Source of the DNA: Herbaspirillum sp. CF444
GTDB taxonomy: Bacteria > Pseudomonadota > Gammaproteobacteria > Burkholderiales > Burkholderiaceae_D
Assembly (NCBI RefSeq): GCF_000282135.1
Contig: NZ_AKJW01000059.1
Coordinates: 1-64,000 of the forward strand
Direction: 5' to 3'
DNA: 64,000 bases
Numbering within the stretch: the stretch's first letter is position 1; each line of letters begins with the position of its first letter. Of this stretch, positions 51,788-61,603 are shown piece after piece. Both the position numbers and the translations under genes were made by a program. Below the pieces are notes generated by a model that did no database searches, was not told the DNA's origin, and worked only from the letters and a program-made list of their open reading frames with translations.

Positions 51788-52717
51788 CTATTGCGCTTGC
51801 GACGGCAGGCGCGCGATCTCGTGTCCCCAATTGAGTGCGAAGTCGGCGGCGGTTTCCTGGGCGATGCGGGCGACTGTTTCCGTCAGCGGGTTCTCGTTGT
51901 CGGAGCGGAAGCAGGCCAGCATCACCAGCGCCGGGAACTCCACGTCGACGCGCAGCGTGTGCAGGATCTCTTCATTGAGTTCGCGCTGGATGATCGCCGG
52001 CGGCACCGCCGCCACGCCGAAGCCGTCGGTCACCAGCCGGATCATGGTGGCCACCGAAGCGATGCAATTGACATGCAATGCACCGCGTTCGCTGTCGGAA
52101 AAGATGCGCTCGATCGCCGCATGCGGTCCCGAGTTGCGCGCAAAGCTGATGATGGGGAAGGTCGCCAGATCGGACAGGCTCAGGGTCTCGCTGCCGATAT
52201 TGAGTTTGGGGCTGCCGACCCAGCGCATCGGGAATTCACACAAATTGAGATTGGTGATGTGGGAGCCGATCACCGGCTCGGCCTGCAGCACGATATCCAG
52301 CGCACCCTTGCTGAACTGTTCGCGCAGATGAATGGTGGTGTCGCTGGCGATTTCGATTTGCAGGCGCGGAAACATCTTGTGCACGCGTCCGATGAAATCC
52401 GGAAACCAGCTGTGCACGATCGATTCGATCACGCCGATGCGGATCACGCCGGCGTAGACCTGCTTGTCCGACATGTCGTCCTTCATCTCGCGCATCAGCT
52501 TGACCATGCGTTCGGCGTACACCAGCGCCTTGCTGCCGTCGGTGGTCAGCGTCACTTCGCGCGCGCCGCGGTCGAACAGGCGCACGCCGAAATCCTGCTC
52601 CAGCGTCGCAATGCGGCTGGACACCGCCGCCTGCGTCGTGTGCAGGCGCTCGGCGGTCAGCCGGAAGTTTTTCAGTTTGGCCAGCCAGACGAAAGTTTCG
52701 AGGAAGCGGATGTTCAT
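51788..52717 (-). CDS. LysR-family transcriptional regulator
   Basis: 309 residues. The helix-turn-helix is ETFVWLAKLKNFRLTAERLHTTQAAVSSRIATLEQDFG near 7-44; the effector-binding domain begins near 91 (VIRIGVIESIVHSW). It is upstream of and co-directional with the MFS-DUF2848-amidase genes, rather than divergent, with a 334-bp gap. It is the probable activator of that operon. Confidence 0.92.
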   Translation of the reverse strand: MNIRFLETFVWLAKLKNFRLTAERLHTTQAAVSSRIATLEQDFGVRLFDRGAREVTLTTDGSKALVYAERMVKLMREMKDDMSDKQVYAGVIRIGVIESIVHSWFPDFIGRVHKMFPRLQIEIASDTTIHLREQFSKGALDIVLQAEPVIGSHITNLNLCEFPMRWVGSPKLNIGSETLSLSDLATFPIISFARNSGPHAAIERIFSDSERGALHVNCIASVATMIRLVTDGFGVAAVPPAIIQRELNEEILHTLRVDVEFPALVMLACFRSDNENPLTETVARIAQETAADFALNWGHEIARLPSQAQ

Positions 52718-53105
52718 GGTCGTATCGGTTGTCTGTCAATGCAAGGGGCGAAGCAGGCAGAATCGTCTTGCCCGGCGGCATGTGTGAATGATTGGCGTGC
52801 AGGTTGGTTCACCATTGTCTCAAAGCAGGTCGTATTAAGCCAGCGAGCGTTTGGCAGGTATTCGCAGGTATTTCTGCGGCCGCCGGCTGAGCCCGTTTTC
52901 CCCGGCCGTCGTCCCAGCGTCGTGAAGATGGCCGATACGACACTGGGTCCTGACTTGCGTCAGGACGACAGTCATGGAGGGGGCAACGTGAGAAGGATTT
53001 TTCAGTTTGGCGGAACGATATTCTCGGCTGCCGGCGGCATTTTCTGCGAAGCGCTAGAATCGCAGCTCAATATCCGTATCAGCCAAGGCCAGCCAGAGGA
53101 CTCTC
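52718..53105. other. Gap between LysR and VOC genes with REP-like copy 3
   Basis: 388 bp. It contains the composite repeat at 52911-52968. No convincing ORF is seen. AGCCAGAGG just before 53106 is the RBS of the VOC gene. Confidence 0.6.
52911..52968. repeat. Composite REP-like element, copy 3
   Basis: CCCAGCGTCGT...ACGACACTGGG (about 52913-52947) followed by GTCCTGAC-TTGC-GTCAGGAC (52947-52966). These are the modules of copy 2 in a different arrangement: the GTCCCAGCG hairpin is reduced to a half. Confidence 0.85.
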
Positions 53106-53474
53106 ATGCCAGTCACCGCCATCGACCACATCCAGCTCGCCATGCCCGTCGGAGGCGAAGACGCCGCTCGCCGGTTCTTCGGCGATATTCTCGGCATGCC
53201 CGAATTGCCCAAGCCGGCAGCTTTGCAAGCGCGCGGCGGTTTGTGGTTCCAGTGCGGCGCGCTGCAGTTGCATCTGGGCGTCGATAAAGAATTTCAACCG
53301 GCGCTCAACGCTCATCCAGGACTGATCGTCGACAAGCTGGCGCCGATGCTGGCCGAACTCAAGGCCGGCGGTTTCCCGGTGCAGGAAGACGCGCCGATTC
53401 CCGGTTTCATCCGCATCTATACGGCAGACCCGTTCGGCAATCTGATCGAACTGCGCGAGATCGTGCCGCGCTGA
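53106..53474 (+). CDS. VOC-superfamily protein (glyoxalase-like)
   Basis: 122 residues. IDHIQLAMPVGGEDAARRFFGDILGMPELPKP near 6-37 and YTADPFGNLIELREI near 105-119 are the first and last beta-alpha-beta elements; likely metal residues are His8, His56 and Glu116. It resembles single-domain bleomycin-resistance/glyoxalase-like proteins. There is no operon partner: the next gene starts 424 bp downstream. The reaction is unknown. Confidence 0.85.
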   Translation: MPVTAIDHIQLAMPVGGEDAARRFFGDILGMPELPKPAALQARGGLWFQCGALQLHLGVDKEFQPALNAHPGLIVDKLAPMLAELKAGGFPVQEDAPIPGFIRIYTADPFGNLIELREIVPR

Positions 53475-53796
53475 GCAGCCTTTTTCAGGCTGTTGCTGAA
53501 ACATCGCATCGGCCATCGAGTCTCACTTCCGACTGACTTGCCGGCCGGCACCGGCTTTTGTCGTTTCTCTCTGCTTCGCTGCAACATAAGCATGGCGAGA
53601 TGGCGCGCGCCGCGCGCCAAAATTCCTGCGCAATTTCCTCATCTCCAAGGTGAACAACGGCTGTTGCCGTGTCGTTCGCCGTGTCGTTCGCAGTATCGTT
53701 TTCATGCATTCCGCTTTGGTGCAGTGCAGCCAATTTCCTCTCTATTGAGGTGCATTTTTACCTTGCACTCGCGTGATAAAGGTGCATCTGTTTTTA

Positions 53797-53812
53797 CTTT
53801 CATTTTTGAAAG
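53797..53812. promoter_or_regulatory. RpiR-type operator, site 1 (CTTTCA-TTTT-TGAAAG)
   Basis: A perfect 6-bp inverted repeat with a 4-base centre, 86 bp upstream of the RpiR start. Confidence 0.62.
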
Positions 53813-53826
53813 GATATTTTCTTTAC

Positions 53827-53844
53827 TTTTCAAAATAATGAAAA
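53827..53844. promoter_or_regulatory. RpiR-type operator, site 2 (TTTTCA-AAATAA-TGAAAA)
   Basis: A perfect 6-bp inverted repeat with a 6-base centre, 54 bp upstream of the RpiR start. It shares the TTTCA...TGAAA arms with site 1. Confidence 0.62.
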
Positions 53845-53898
53845 TATATTTACATTTTTTAGCGCAGTTCCACGAACCGGTTTACATCGCAACGCAGT

Positions 53899-54897
53899 AT
53901 GCACACTCCAAAAAACACATCCTTGCAAGGCGGCGGCGCCGTGGCGCGCGTGCTGGGCAAGCTGTATCCGAACCTGTCGAAGGCGCATCGGAAGACCGCC
54001 GACTATGTGCTGGCGAACACCTTTCGTGCCGCCACCATGACCATCGACGAGCTGTCGGAAGCGGCGGGGATTTCGCTGGCGACGGCCAACCGCTTTGCCC
54101 ACGCGCTCGGCTTCGACGGCTATGCGCCGTTCCGCAATGCGCTGGTGGCAGACTTCGCCTCTTCGCTGGCGCCGGTGGAAAAGATGCGCCACGAAGTGCA
54201 GAAGACCGCGACCAGCCTGCAAATCATCGAGGCAGCGCTGGCCAACGATATCCGCAACATCGAAGCAACCCGGCAAGGCCTGGTCGCCGAGCATTGCGAC
54301 CAGGCGGTGGAGATGATCCTCAAGGCCGACCGTATTTTCGTCATCGGTTTCGGCGCCAGCGCTTTCCTGGCCGGGATCATGGTGCATGCGCTGGAGCCGT
54401 TTTGCCGCACCGTCTTGTCCGGGGTGCATCCGGGCGGACCCTCGCAGACCGGCCGGCAATTCTTCAAGCTGGACGAGCGCGACGTGGTGATCGCCATGGC
54501 GTATCCGCGTTACGCCACCGACACGGTACGGTTGGCGCGCCGCGCGGTCGAGAAGGGCGCCAAGCTGATCGCCTTTACCGACCTGCCGCATTCGCCGCTG
54601 GTGCCGCTGGCCGACGTGACGATTTATTCGCAGACCGAACGGCAGCTGTCGCCGACCTCCGATGCCGCCGCGCTGGTGCTGATCCAGGCGCTGTGCGATG
54701 CCGTCGCGCACCGCGCCAAGCGCTCGGTGCAGGCCGCATCGGAAATGACGGAATTCGTTTTGCCCTGGCTGTACCAGGCGGAACAGCATGAACAAGGCAA
54801 GAGCCTGGCGCGCGCGAGCGGCAAGGCGATCAAGAACAACGCAGGCAAAAGCGGTGCAGTCAGGAAGACCGCTGCATCGGGGACGAGCAAAGCATGA
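53899..54897 (+). CDS. MurR/RpiR-family transcriptional regulator
   Basis: 332 residues. The N-terminal RpiR helix-turn-helix is LSKAHRKTADYVLANTFRAATMTIDELSEAAGISLATANRFAHALGFDGYAPFRNAL near 26-82. The SIS (sugar isomerase) domain is near 130-265 (ADRIFVIGFGASAFLAGIMVHAL). A Lys/Ala-rich tail follows. SIS-domain regulators usually sense phosphorylated sugars; the operon here handles peptides, so the effector may be a muropeptide or sugar derivative (inference). It overlaps iaaA by ATGA, so it is part of the same unit. Confidence 0.93.
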   Translation: MHTPKNTSLQGGGAVARVLGKLYPNLSKAHRKTADYVLANTFRAATMTIDELSEAAGISLATANRFAHALGFDGYAPFRNALVADFASSLAPVEKMRHEVQKTATSLQIIEAALANDIRNIEATRQGLVAEHCDQAVEMILKADRIFVIGFGASAFLAGIMVHALEPFCRTVLSGVHPGGPSQTGRQFFKLDERDVVIAMAYPRYATDTVRLARRAVEKGAKLIAFTDLPHSPLVPLADVTIYSQTERQLSPTSDAAALVLIQALCDAVAHRAKRSVQAASEMTEFVLPWLYQAEQHEQGKSLARASGKAIKNNAGKSGAVRKTAASGTSKA

Positions 54898-55886
54898 ACA
54901 CACCAGTCATCGCCATCCACGGCGGCGCCGGCACCATCACGCGCAGTGCGCTGAGCGAGGCCGACGAAGCGAATTACCATCGCGAACTCAAGGCCATCCT
55001 GACGTCGGCGCAAGCCGTACTGGCCGCCGGCGGCTCGGCGCTCGACGCCGTGACCGAGGCGGTGCGGTTGCTGGAAGACTGCCCGCTGTTCAATGCCGGC
55101 AAGGGCGCGGTCTACACGCGCGCCGGCACGCATGAACTCGACGCCGCCATCATGGACGGCGCCACGTTGAAGGCGGGCGCGGTCGCCAACGTGACTTGCG
55201 TGCGCAATCCCGTCGTCGCGGCGCGCGCCGTGATGGAAAAGAGCGCGCACGTGCTGCTGGCAGGTTGCGGCGCGGATGCGTTTGCGCGTCAGCAGGGACT
55301 CGATATCGTCGATCCGACTTATTACCAGACGGAAGCGCGTCATCAGCAATGGCTGCGCGTGCGCGAGCAGAGCGGCATGATGCTGGACCATGATGCAGCG
55401 TCGTTTACTTTTAAAGAATCGGCACACGGTAAAGCTTCCGTCGATCCCGTTGATCCCATCGACCCCGACAACAAATTCGGCACCGTCGGCGCCGTCGCGC
55501 TCGACATGCACGGCAACGTCGCCGCGGCGACCTCCACCGGGGGCATCACCAACAAGCAGGTCGGCCGCGTCGGCGATACGCCGCTGATCGGCGCCGGCTG
55601 CTATGCCGCCAATGCGACGGCGGCCGTCTCCGCCACCGGCACCGGCGAAGTGTTCATGCGCACGGTTGCCGCCTACGACGTCGCGGCGCGCATGGCCTAC
55701 GCCGGCGCGACGCTGCAGGAAGCCATGGAACAAGTCGTCATGGAGGTGCTGCCGGCCTACGAAGGACGCGGCGGCCTGATCGCGGTCGACGCCGACGGCA
55801 ACCTGGCGCTGACCTTCAACACCGAAGGCATGTATCGCGGTTATGCCCGTGGCGGCGACACGCCGGTCACGGCAATCTACAAGTAG
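54894..55886 (+). CDS. iaaA: Isoaspartyl peptidase / L-asparaginase (Ntn hydrolase)
   Basis: 330 residues. The precursor is cut before Thr197 ([12 protein letters not shown]), the N-terminal nucleophile of the beta chain. AIHGGAGTI near 7-15, [23 protein letters not shown] near 67-89 and [32 protein letters not shown] near 207-238 are family marks. It cleaves isoaspartyl dipeptides and has weak asparaginase activity. An unusual PVDPIDPDN stretch precedes the nucleophile region. It is followed by gsiABCD, as in the iaaA-gsiABCD operon of E. coli. The start overlaps the regulator stop. Confidence 0.93.
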   Translation: MNTPVIAIHGGAGTITRSALSEADEANYHRELKAILTSAQAVLAAGGSALDAVTEAVRLLEDCPLFNAGKGAVYTRAGTHELDAAIMDGATLKAGAVANVTCVRNPVVAARAVMEKSAHVLLAGCGADAFARQQGLDIVDPTYYQTEARHQQWLRVREQSGMMLDHDAASFTFKESAHGKASVDPVDPIDPDNKFGTVGAVALDMHGNVAAATSTGGITNKQVGRVGDTPLIGAGCYAANATAAVSATGTGEVFMRTVAAYDVAARMAYAGATLQEAMEQVVMEVLPAYEGRGGLIAVDADGNLALTFNTEGMYRGYARGGDTPVTAIYK

Positions 55887-55903
55887 TGAAGGACGCAACG
55901 ACA

Positions 55904-57802
55904 ATGGCAACGCAAGATCAAGCATCGCAAAAATCGCAGGAACCGAAGGACATGACCGCCAAGCGCGTGCTGACCGTGGACAATCTGGGCGTCACGTTCA
56001 CCGGCTCCGAACGCACCGTGGAAGCCGTGCGCGGCTTGTCCTTCCACGTCGACAAGGGCGAGACGCTGGCCATCGTCGGCGAGTCGGGTTCCGGCAAGTC
56101 GGTGTCGTCGCTGGCGATCATGCGCCTGATCGAACATGGCGGCGGTCGCATCGTGTCCGGCAGCATGCAATTCCAGCGCCGCAACAACAGCACGCTGGAT
56201 CTGGTCAAGGCGCCGCAGTCGACCATGCGCAGCATTCGCGGCGCCGAGATCGCGATGATCTTCCAGGAGCCGATGACGTCGCTCAATCCGGTCTTCACCG
56301 TCGGCGAACAGATCGCCGAATCGATCCGCCTGCATCAGCACATGAGCCACAGCGCCGCCAGCGCCGAAGCGCTGCGCATGCTGGAAATGGTGCGCATCCC
56401 CGAAGCGAAACGCGTGCTCGGCCGTCACCCGCACCAACTATCGGGCGGCATGCGCCAGCGCGTGATGATTGCGATGGCCTTGTCCTGCAAGCCATCGCTG
56501 CTGATCGCCGACGAGCCGACCACCGCGCTGGACGTGACGATCCAGGCGCAGATCCTGCAACTGATTCGTTCGCTGCAGGAAGAAATGCACATGGCGGTGG
56601 TGTTCATCACCCACGACATGGGCGTGGTGGCGGAAATCGCCGACCGCGTCGTCGTCATGTGCCGCGGCGAGAAAGTGGAAGAAAACGAGGTGCGCAGCAT
56701 CTTCGCCGCGCCTGCCCATCCTTATACGCAAGGTTTGCTGGCCGCCGTGCCGCGCCTGGGGGCGATGAAGGGCACCGACACGCCTTCGCGCTTCGGCATC
56801 GCACCGGGCGCCGAAGCCAAACCGGATGCCATCGCGGAAGAACTGCAGGCCGCGTCGGAAATCGCGCAGCAACGTCAACCCATCCTCAAGGTCAGCGACC
56901 TGACCACGCGTTTCGACGTCAAGAGCGGCATCTTCGGTCGCGTCAAACAACGCGTGCATGCGGTCGAACGCGTCAGCTTCGACCTGTATGCCGGCGAGAC
57001 GCTGGCCATCGTCGGCGAATCCGGTTGCGGCAAATCGACCACCGGCCGTTCGCTGCTGCGCCTGGTCGAGATCAGCGGCGGCAAGGTCGAGTTCGGCGGC
57101 CGCAACCTGGCGGAGTTGCCGCGTGGGGAGTTGCGCGAGCTGCGCCGCGACATCCAGTTCATTTTCCAGGATCCGTTCGCCTCGCTCGATCCGCGCATGA
57201 CGGTCGGTTATTCCATCATGGAGCCGATGCTGGTCCACGGCATGAAAGAGGGCGCGCAGGAACGCGTCGATGCGCTGCTTATCCGCGTCGGCTTGTTGCC
57301 GGAGCACGCGCAGCGTTATCCGCACGAGTTTTCCGGCGGCCAGCGCCAGCGCATCTGCATCGCTCGCGCACTGGCGCTGAACCCGAAGATCGTCATCGCC
57401 GATGAATCGGTCTCGGCGCTGGACGTGTCGATCCAGGCGCAGATCGTCAACCTGATGCTGGACCTGCAGGCCGAACTGGGCATCTCCTTTATTTTCATCT
57501 CGCACGACATGGCGGTGGTGGAGCGCATCAGCCACCGCGTCGCCGTGATGTACCTGGGCCAGATCGTCGAGATCGGTCCGCGTCGCGCCATTTTTGAAAA
57601 TCCTCAGCATCCTTACACGCGCAAGCTCATGGCCGCCGTGCCGGTGGCCGATCCCGAGCTGCGCCATCTGAAGAAAGGTTTGCAGAATGATGAGATTCCA
57701 AGCCCCATTCGCGCCATCGGAGACGATCCGCTGGTCGAACCCCTGAAGCAAGTCGGCCCCGGCCATTTTGTTGCTACACATCGTATTTCCGCAGCGTTTT
57801 AG
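55904..57802 (+). CDS. gsiA: Glutathione/peptide ABC importer double ATPase GsiA
   Basis: 632 residues from ATG 55904, with AAGGA 10 bases upstream; a GTG at 55886 overlaps the iaaA stop. There are two complete ABC domains. The first has Walker [10 protein letters not shown] near 62-70, LSGGMRQR and [12 protein letters not shown]. The second has [11 protein letters not shown] near 367-377, [32 protein letters not shown] near 470-502. The fused two-ATPase form and length match GsiA (YliA). It drives the GsiCD permease. Confidence 0.93.
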   Translation: MATQDQASQKSQEPKDMTAKRVLTVDNLGVTFTGSERTVEAVRGLSFHVDKGETLAIVGESGSGKSVSSLAIMRLIEHGGGRIVSGSMQFQRRNNSTLDLVKAPQSTMRSIRGAEIAMIFQEPMTSLNPVFTVGEQIAESIRLHQHMSHSAASAEALRMLEMVRIPEAKRVLGRHPHQLSGGMRQRVMIAMALSCKPSLLIADEPTTALDVTIQAQILQLIRSLQEEMHMAVVFITHDMGVVAEIADRVVVMCRGEKVEENEVRSIFAAPAHPYTQGLLAAVPRLGAMKGTDTPSRFGIAPGAEAKPDAIAEELQAASEIAQQRQPILKVSDLTTRFDVKSGIFGRVKQRVHAVERVSFDLYAGETLAIVGESGCGKSTTGRSLLRLVEISGGKVEFGGRNLAELPRGELRELRRDIQFIFQDPFASLDPRMTVGYSIMEPMLVHGMKEGAQERVDALLIRVGLLPEHAQRYPHEFSGGQRQRICIARALALNPKIVIADESVSALDVSIQAQIVNLMLDLQAELGISFIFISHDMAVVERISHRVAVMYLGQIVEIGPRRAIFENPQHPYTRKLMAAVPVADPELRHLKKGLQNDEIPSPIRAIGDDPLVEPLKQVGPGHFVATHRISAAF

Positions 57803-57847
57803 TTTGTTGTCGCCTCTTTAATCATTTAGAAACTCAGGAGCTTAACC

Positions 57848-59416
57848 ATGACTACTCAATCTTCCCGTCGCGGCACAACTGTCGTCCGATGGCTGGCGCT
57901 CGGGGCCATCGGCACCACGCTGCAATTCGCCGCCGTGCACGCCTGGGCCGCCAAGAGCGTCACGCTTGCGGTCGCGTCCACCTTCACGACGATGGATCCG
58001 TACGACGCCAACGACACGCTGTCGCTGGCCGTGACCAAGTCCTTCTATCAAGGTTTGTTCGCATTCGACAAGGACCTGAAGCTGGTCAACGTGCTGGCGG
58101 AAGGCTACCTGGTCAGCAAGGACGGCCTGGAATACACCATCCGCCTGCGCCAGGGCGTGAAGTTCCATGACGGCACCGTGTTCAAGGCCGACGCCGTGAA
58201 GGCCGTGATGGATCGCGTCACCAATCCGGACAACAAACTCAAGCGTTACGTCCTGTTCAACCGCGTCGCCCGCACCGAAGTGCTGAACGACTACACCGTC
58301 AAGATCGTCCTGAAAGAGCCGTTCTCGGCCTTCATCAACGTGCTGGCGCACCCGTCGGCGGTGATGATTTCGCCGGCCGCATTGAAGCAATACGGCAACA
58401 AGGACATCGCTTTCCATCCGGTCGGCACCGGTCCGTTCAAGTTCGTCGAATGGAAGCAGACCGACTACATGAAGGCGGAGAAATTCGCCGGTTACTGGAA
58501 GGCCGGTTATCCGAAGATCGACGAAATCGTCTGGAAGCCGGTGGTCGACAACAACTCGCGCGCCGCCATGATGCAGACCGGCGAAGCGCAATTCACTTTC
58601 CCGCTGCCGTATGAGCAGGCCGAACTGTTGAAGGGCAAGGGCGCGCTGGATATCGTCAGCGGCCCGTCCATCATCCAGCGCTACATGTCGATGAACGTCA
58701 AGCAAAAGCCATTCGACAATCCCAAAGTGCGCCAGGCCATCAACTACGCGATCAACAAGGATGCGCTGGTCAAGGTCGCCTTCAGCGGCTATGCCGTGCC
58801 GATGGACGGCGTGCTGCCGCAAGGCGTGGACTACGCGGTCAAGACCGGTCCCTGGCCGTATGACGTGAAGAAGGCCAAGGCGCTGCTGACGGAAGCCGGC
58901 TATCCGAACGGTTTCGAAACCGAATTGTGGTCGGCTTACACCCACACCACCGCGCTGAAGATCATCCAGTTCCTGCAACAGCAACTGGCGCAGGTCGGCA
59001 TCAAGGTCAAGGTGCAGGCGCTGGAAGCCGGTCAACGCGTGGAGAAGGTGGAAAGTTCGCCGAATCCCGACACCGCACCGGTGCGTCTGTACTACGCCGG
59101 CTGGTCGTCGTCGACCGGCGAAGCCGACTGGGGCCTGCGTCCGCTGCTGGCTTCCGAAGCCTTCCCGCCGAAGCTGTTCAACACCGCTTACTACAAGAGC
59201 GACAAGGTGGATGGCGACATCGCCCAGGCCCTGACCGTGACCGATCGCGCGCAGAAGGCCGCGTTGTACAAGGATGCGCAAACCGAAATCTGGAAGGATG
59301 CGCCATGGGCCTTCCTGGTGACGGAAAAAGTCCTGTACGCACGCAGCAAGAACCTCAAGGGCGTGTACGTGATGCCTGATGCATCGTTCAACTTCGACGA
59401 CATCGAGCTGAAGTAA
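57848..59416 (+). CDS. gsiB: Glutathione/peptide-binding protein GsiB
   Basis: 522 residues, family 5 solute-binding protein. The signal peptide ends near AVHAWAA-K (residue 35). The N-terminal [34 protein letters not shown] and the central [19 protein letters not shown] are typical of GsiB/DppA-type periplasmic proteins. RBS AGGAGC lies 7 bases upstream. It binds glutathione or oligopeptides for GsiACD. A REP-like element separates it from gsiC. Confidence 0.93.
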   Translation: MTTQSSRRGTTVVRWLALGAIGTTLQFAAVHAWAAKSVTLAVASTFTTMDPYDANDTLSLAVTKSFYQGLFAFDKDLKLVNVLAEGYLVSKDGLEYTIRLRQGVKFHDGTVFKADAVKAVMDRVTNPDNKLKRYVLFNRVARTEVLNDYTVKIVLKEPFSAFINVLAHPSAVMISPAALKQYGNKDIAFHPVGTGPFKFVEWKQTDYMKAEKFAGYWKAGYPKIDEIVWKPVVDNNSRAAMMQTGEAQFTFPLPYEQAELLKGKGALDIVSGPSIIQRYMSMNVKQKPFDNPKVRQAINYAINKDALVKVAFSGYAVPMDGVLPQGVDYAVKTGPWPYDVKKAKALLTEAGYPNGFETELWSAYTHTTALKIIQFLQQQLAQVGIKVKVQALEAGQRVEKVESSPNPDTAPVRLYYAGWSSSTGEADWGLRPLLASEAFPPKLFNTAYYKSDKVDGDIAQALTVTDRAQKAALYKDAQTEIWKDAPWAFLVTEKVLYARSKNLKGVYVMPDASFNFDDIELK

Positions 59417-59728
59417 GCAAGGCCTTGCATGGAGCCCGGTGTCGTTGATGCTGAGCGATACGACACTGGGTCCCAGCGTTCGCTGGGACGACGGATGGTG
59501 AAATTGTGTGAAGGCGGCGGATACCATCATCGCCGTCGTTCCAGCGAACGCTGGAACCCAGTGACTTATGCCACAGGTCGTGGAGTGGGCAAACAAGTAT
59601 TAAAAGCACCGCGTGAGCAATAGTCGGAAACGCCAACGCGGCAAACGAATTTTTAGCGGAGCGATGCATGCCCTCATTCGGTCATGACGGTCGCTCCCCC
59701 AAGTTGTTGAATCATTGCAGGACGCGCC
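59417..59728 (+). other. gsiB-gsiC intergenic region with REP-like copy 4
   Basis: 312 bp inside the operon. The first half is a composite repeat (59435-59557). The second half holds no ORF I support. AGGACG before 59729 is the gsiC RBS. Confidence 0.7.
59435..59557. repeat. Composite REP-like element, copy 4 (inside the gsi operon)
   Basis: CCCGGTGTCGT...ACGACACTGGG (59435-59470), GTCCCAGCG-TT-CGCTGGGAC (59470-59489) and GTTCCAGCG-AA-CGCTGGAAC (59538-59557) followed by CCAGTGAC. It is the longest copy in the window. Confidence 0.88.
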
Positions 59729-60649
59729 ATGTTTTCTTATGTTTTAAAACGTCTTCTGGGCCTGATCCCGACCTTGTTGCTGGTCGCGGTGATGGTGTTC
59801 CTGTTCGTCCACCTGTTGCCCGGCGATCCGGCGCGACTGGCCGCCGGTCCGGAAGCCGACGAGCAAACGGTGGCGCTGATCCGTGCCGATCTCGGGCTTG
59901 ACCAGCCCATCCACACGCAATTCGTGCGCTTCTTCGTGAACGCCGCGCATGGCGATTTCGGTACCTCGCTGCGCAGCAAGCTGCCGGTCCGCCAGGAAAT
60001 CATGGAACGCTTCTGGCCGACCTTGTGGCTGACCGTGACCAGCATGGCCTGGGCGGTGATCTTCGGTTTGTTCATCGGCGTCTTTTCGGCGGTGTGGCGC
60101 AATGAGTGGCCCGATCGCACGGGCATGACGCTGGCGGTGTCCGGCATCTCGTTCCCGCCGTTTGCGCTGGGCATGGTGCTGATGGAAGTATTCTCGGTGC
60201 AACTGGGCTGGCTGCCGACGGTCGGCGCCGACAGCTGGCGTCATTACATCCTGCCGTCGCTGACATTGGGCGCCGGCGTGGCGGCGATCATGGCGCGCTT
60301 CACGCGCTCGTCCTTCATCGAAATCATGAAGGAAGACTTCGTCCGCACCGCGCGCGCCAAGGGGCTGAACGAACGCGTCGTGATCGCCAAGCACTGCCTG
60401 CGCAATGCGCTGATCCCGGTGGTGACGATGATGGGCCTGCAGTTCGGCTTTTTGCTGGGCGGCTCCATCGTGGTCGAGAAGGTATTCAACTGGCCCGGCA
60501 TGGGACGCCTGCTGATCGACGCCGTCGAGATGCGCGACTATCCGATCATCCAGGCCGAGATCCTGCTGTTCTCGCTGGAATTCATTTTCATCAATCTGGT
60601 TGTCGACGTGCTGTACGCCGTCATCAATCCGAGCATCCGTTACAAGTGA
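59729..60649 (+). CDS. gsiC: Glutathione/peptide ABC permease GsiC
   Basis: 306 residues with six helices. The N-terminal [40 protein letters not shown] is the oligopeptide permease B-type start, and the EAA loop [37 protein letters not shown] lies near 202-238. It pairs with GsiD. It is separated from gsiB by the repeat element, so its expression may be lower than gsiB's. Confidence 0.93.
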   Translation: MFSYVLKRLLGLIPTLLLVAVMVFLFVHLLPGDPARLAAGPEADEQTVALIRADLGLDQPIHTQFVRFFVNAAHGDFGTSLRSKLPVRQEIMERFWPTLWLTVTSMAWAVIFGLFIGVFSAVWRNEWPDRTGMTLAVSGISFPPFALGMVLMEVFSVQLGWLPTVGADSWRHYILPSLTLGAGVAAIMARFTRSSFIEIMKEDFVRTARAKGLNERVVIAKHCLRNALIPVVTMMGLQFGFLLGGSIVVEKVFNWPGMGRLLIDAVEMRDYPIIQAEILLFSLEFIFINLVVDVLYAVINPSIRYK

Positions 60650-60657
60650 GGCAGAGC

Positions 60658-61560
60658 ATGTCGACTTCCATTACACCTGCCGCAAACGCAACTACAACGG
60701 CATCCAAGCCGATCCGCACGCCCTGGAGCGAGTTCTGGCGCAAATTCAAAAAGCAGCCGCTGGCGCTGGCGGCGGGCGGCTTCGTGCTGTTCCTGGTGGT
60801 GATCGCGATTCTTTCGCCTTACATCTCGCCTTACGACGCCGAGAATTATTTCGACTACGACGCGCTCAATGCAGGGCCGTCGCTGCAGCACTGGTTCGGC
60901 GTCGATTCGCTGGGCCATGACATTTTCAGCCGCATCCTGGTCGGCACGCAGTTGTCGCTGGCGGTGGGCTTTTCGTCGGTGGCCGTGGGCGCCATCGTCG
61001 GCACTTTCCTGGGACTGGTGGCCGGTTATTACGAAGGCTGGGCCGATCGCATCATCATGCGCATCTGCGACGTGCTGTTCGCCTTCCCGGGCATCCTGCT
61101 GGCGATCGCCATCGTGGCCATTCTCGGCAACGGCATGACCAACGTCATCATCGCGGTGGCGATTTTCAGCATCCCGGCGTTTGCCCGACTGGTGCGCGGC
61201 AATACGCTGTCGCTCAAGCAACTGACTTATATCGAAGCGGTGCGCAGCATCGGCGCCAACGACATGACGATCATCCTGCGCCACATTTTCCCAGGCACGA
61301 TTTCGTCCGTGGTGGTGTATTTCACGATGCGTATCGGCACCTCCATCATCACCGCCGCGAGTTTGTCCTTCCTCGGCCTGGGCGCGCAGCCGCCGACGCC
61401 GGAGTGGGGCGCCATGCTCAACGAAGCACGCGCCGACATGATGACGTCGCCGCACATCGCGATCTTCCCGAGCCTGGCGATCTTCCTGACCGTGCTGGCG
61501 TTCAACTTGCTGGGCGACGGTTTGCGCGATGCGCTGGATCCCAAGCTTGATCAGAAATAA
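60658..61560 (+). CDS. gsiD: Glutathione/peptide ABC permease GsiD
   Basis: 300 residues from the ATG at 60658, 8 bp after gsiC; the longer frame inside gsiC is rejected. It begins with a polar tail, then [25 protein letters not shown]-like [17 protein letters not shown], the C-type permease start. The EAA loop [40 protein letters not shown] near 187-226 is typical of DppC/GsiD proteins. It completes the importer. Confidence 0.93.
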   Translation: MSTSITPAANATTTASKPIRTPWSEFWRKFKKQPLALAAGGFVLFLVVIAILSPYISPYDAENYFDYDALNAGPSLQHWFGVDSLGHDIFSRILVGTQLSLAVGFSSVAVGAIVGTFLGLVAGYYEGWADRIIMRICDVLFAFPGILLAIAIVAILGNGMTNVIIAVAIFSIPAFARLVRGNTLSLKQLTYIEAVRSIGANDMTIILRHIFPGTISSVVVYFTMRIGTSIITAASLSFLGLGAQPPTPEWGAMLNEARADMMTSPHIAIFPSLAIFLTVLAFNLLGDGLRDALDPKLDQK

Positions 61561-61603
61561 GCACGCTAACAGAGGGCGCGGACCTGGTCCGCAAAGCAAG
61601 GCA

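Larger units (their letters stand above)
53475..53898 (+). promoter_or_regulatory. Control region of the RpiR-iaaA-gsi operon
   Basis: 424 bp. The last 150 bp are strongly AT-rich and hold two inverted repeats of TTTCA/TGAAA type (53797-53812 and 53827-53844). The upstream part (about 53475-53740) shows nothing I can support. Confidence 0.65.

Noticed and set aside
51791-53287. 498-codon plus-strand frame over the LysR gene
   Set aside because: It runs antisense to a clear LysR gene and through the REP-like repeat; the product has no domain.
55420-55475. Tandem Pro-Val/Ile-Asp codon repeat in iaaA (PVDPIDPDN)
   Set aside because: It is a short low-complexity linker ahead of the autocleavage Thr, expected to be variable. 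It is not evidence of a mobile insertion.
57842-59596. 584-codon open frame antisense to gsiB
   Set aside because: It covers the whole of gsiB and the repeat DNA, has biased composition and no RBS. gsiB is certain from its family motifs.
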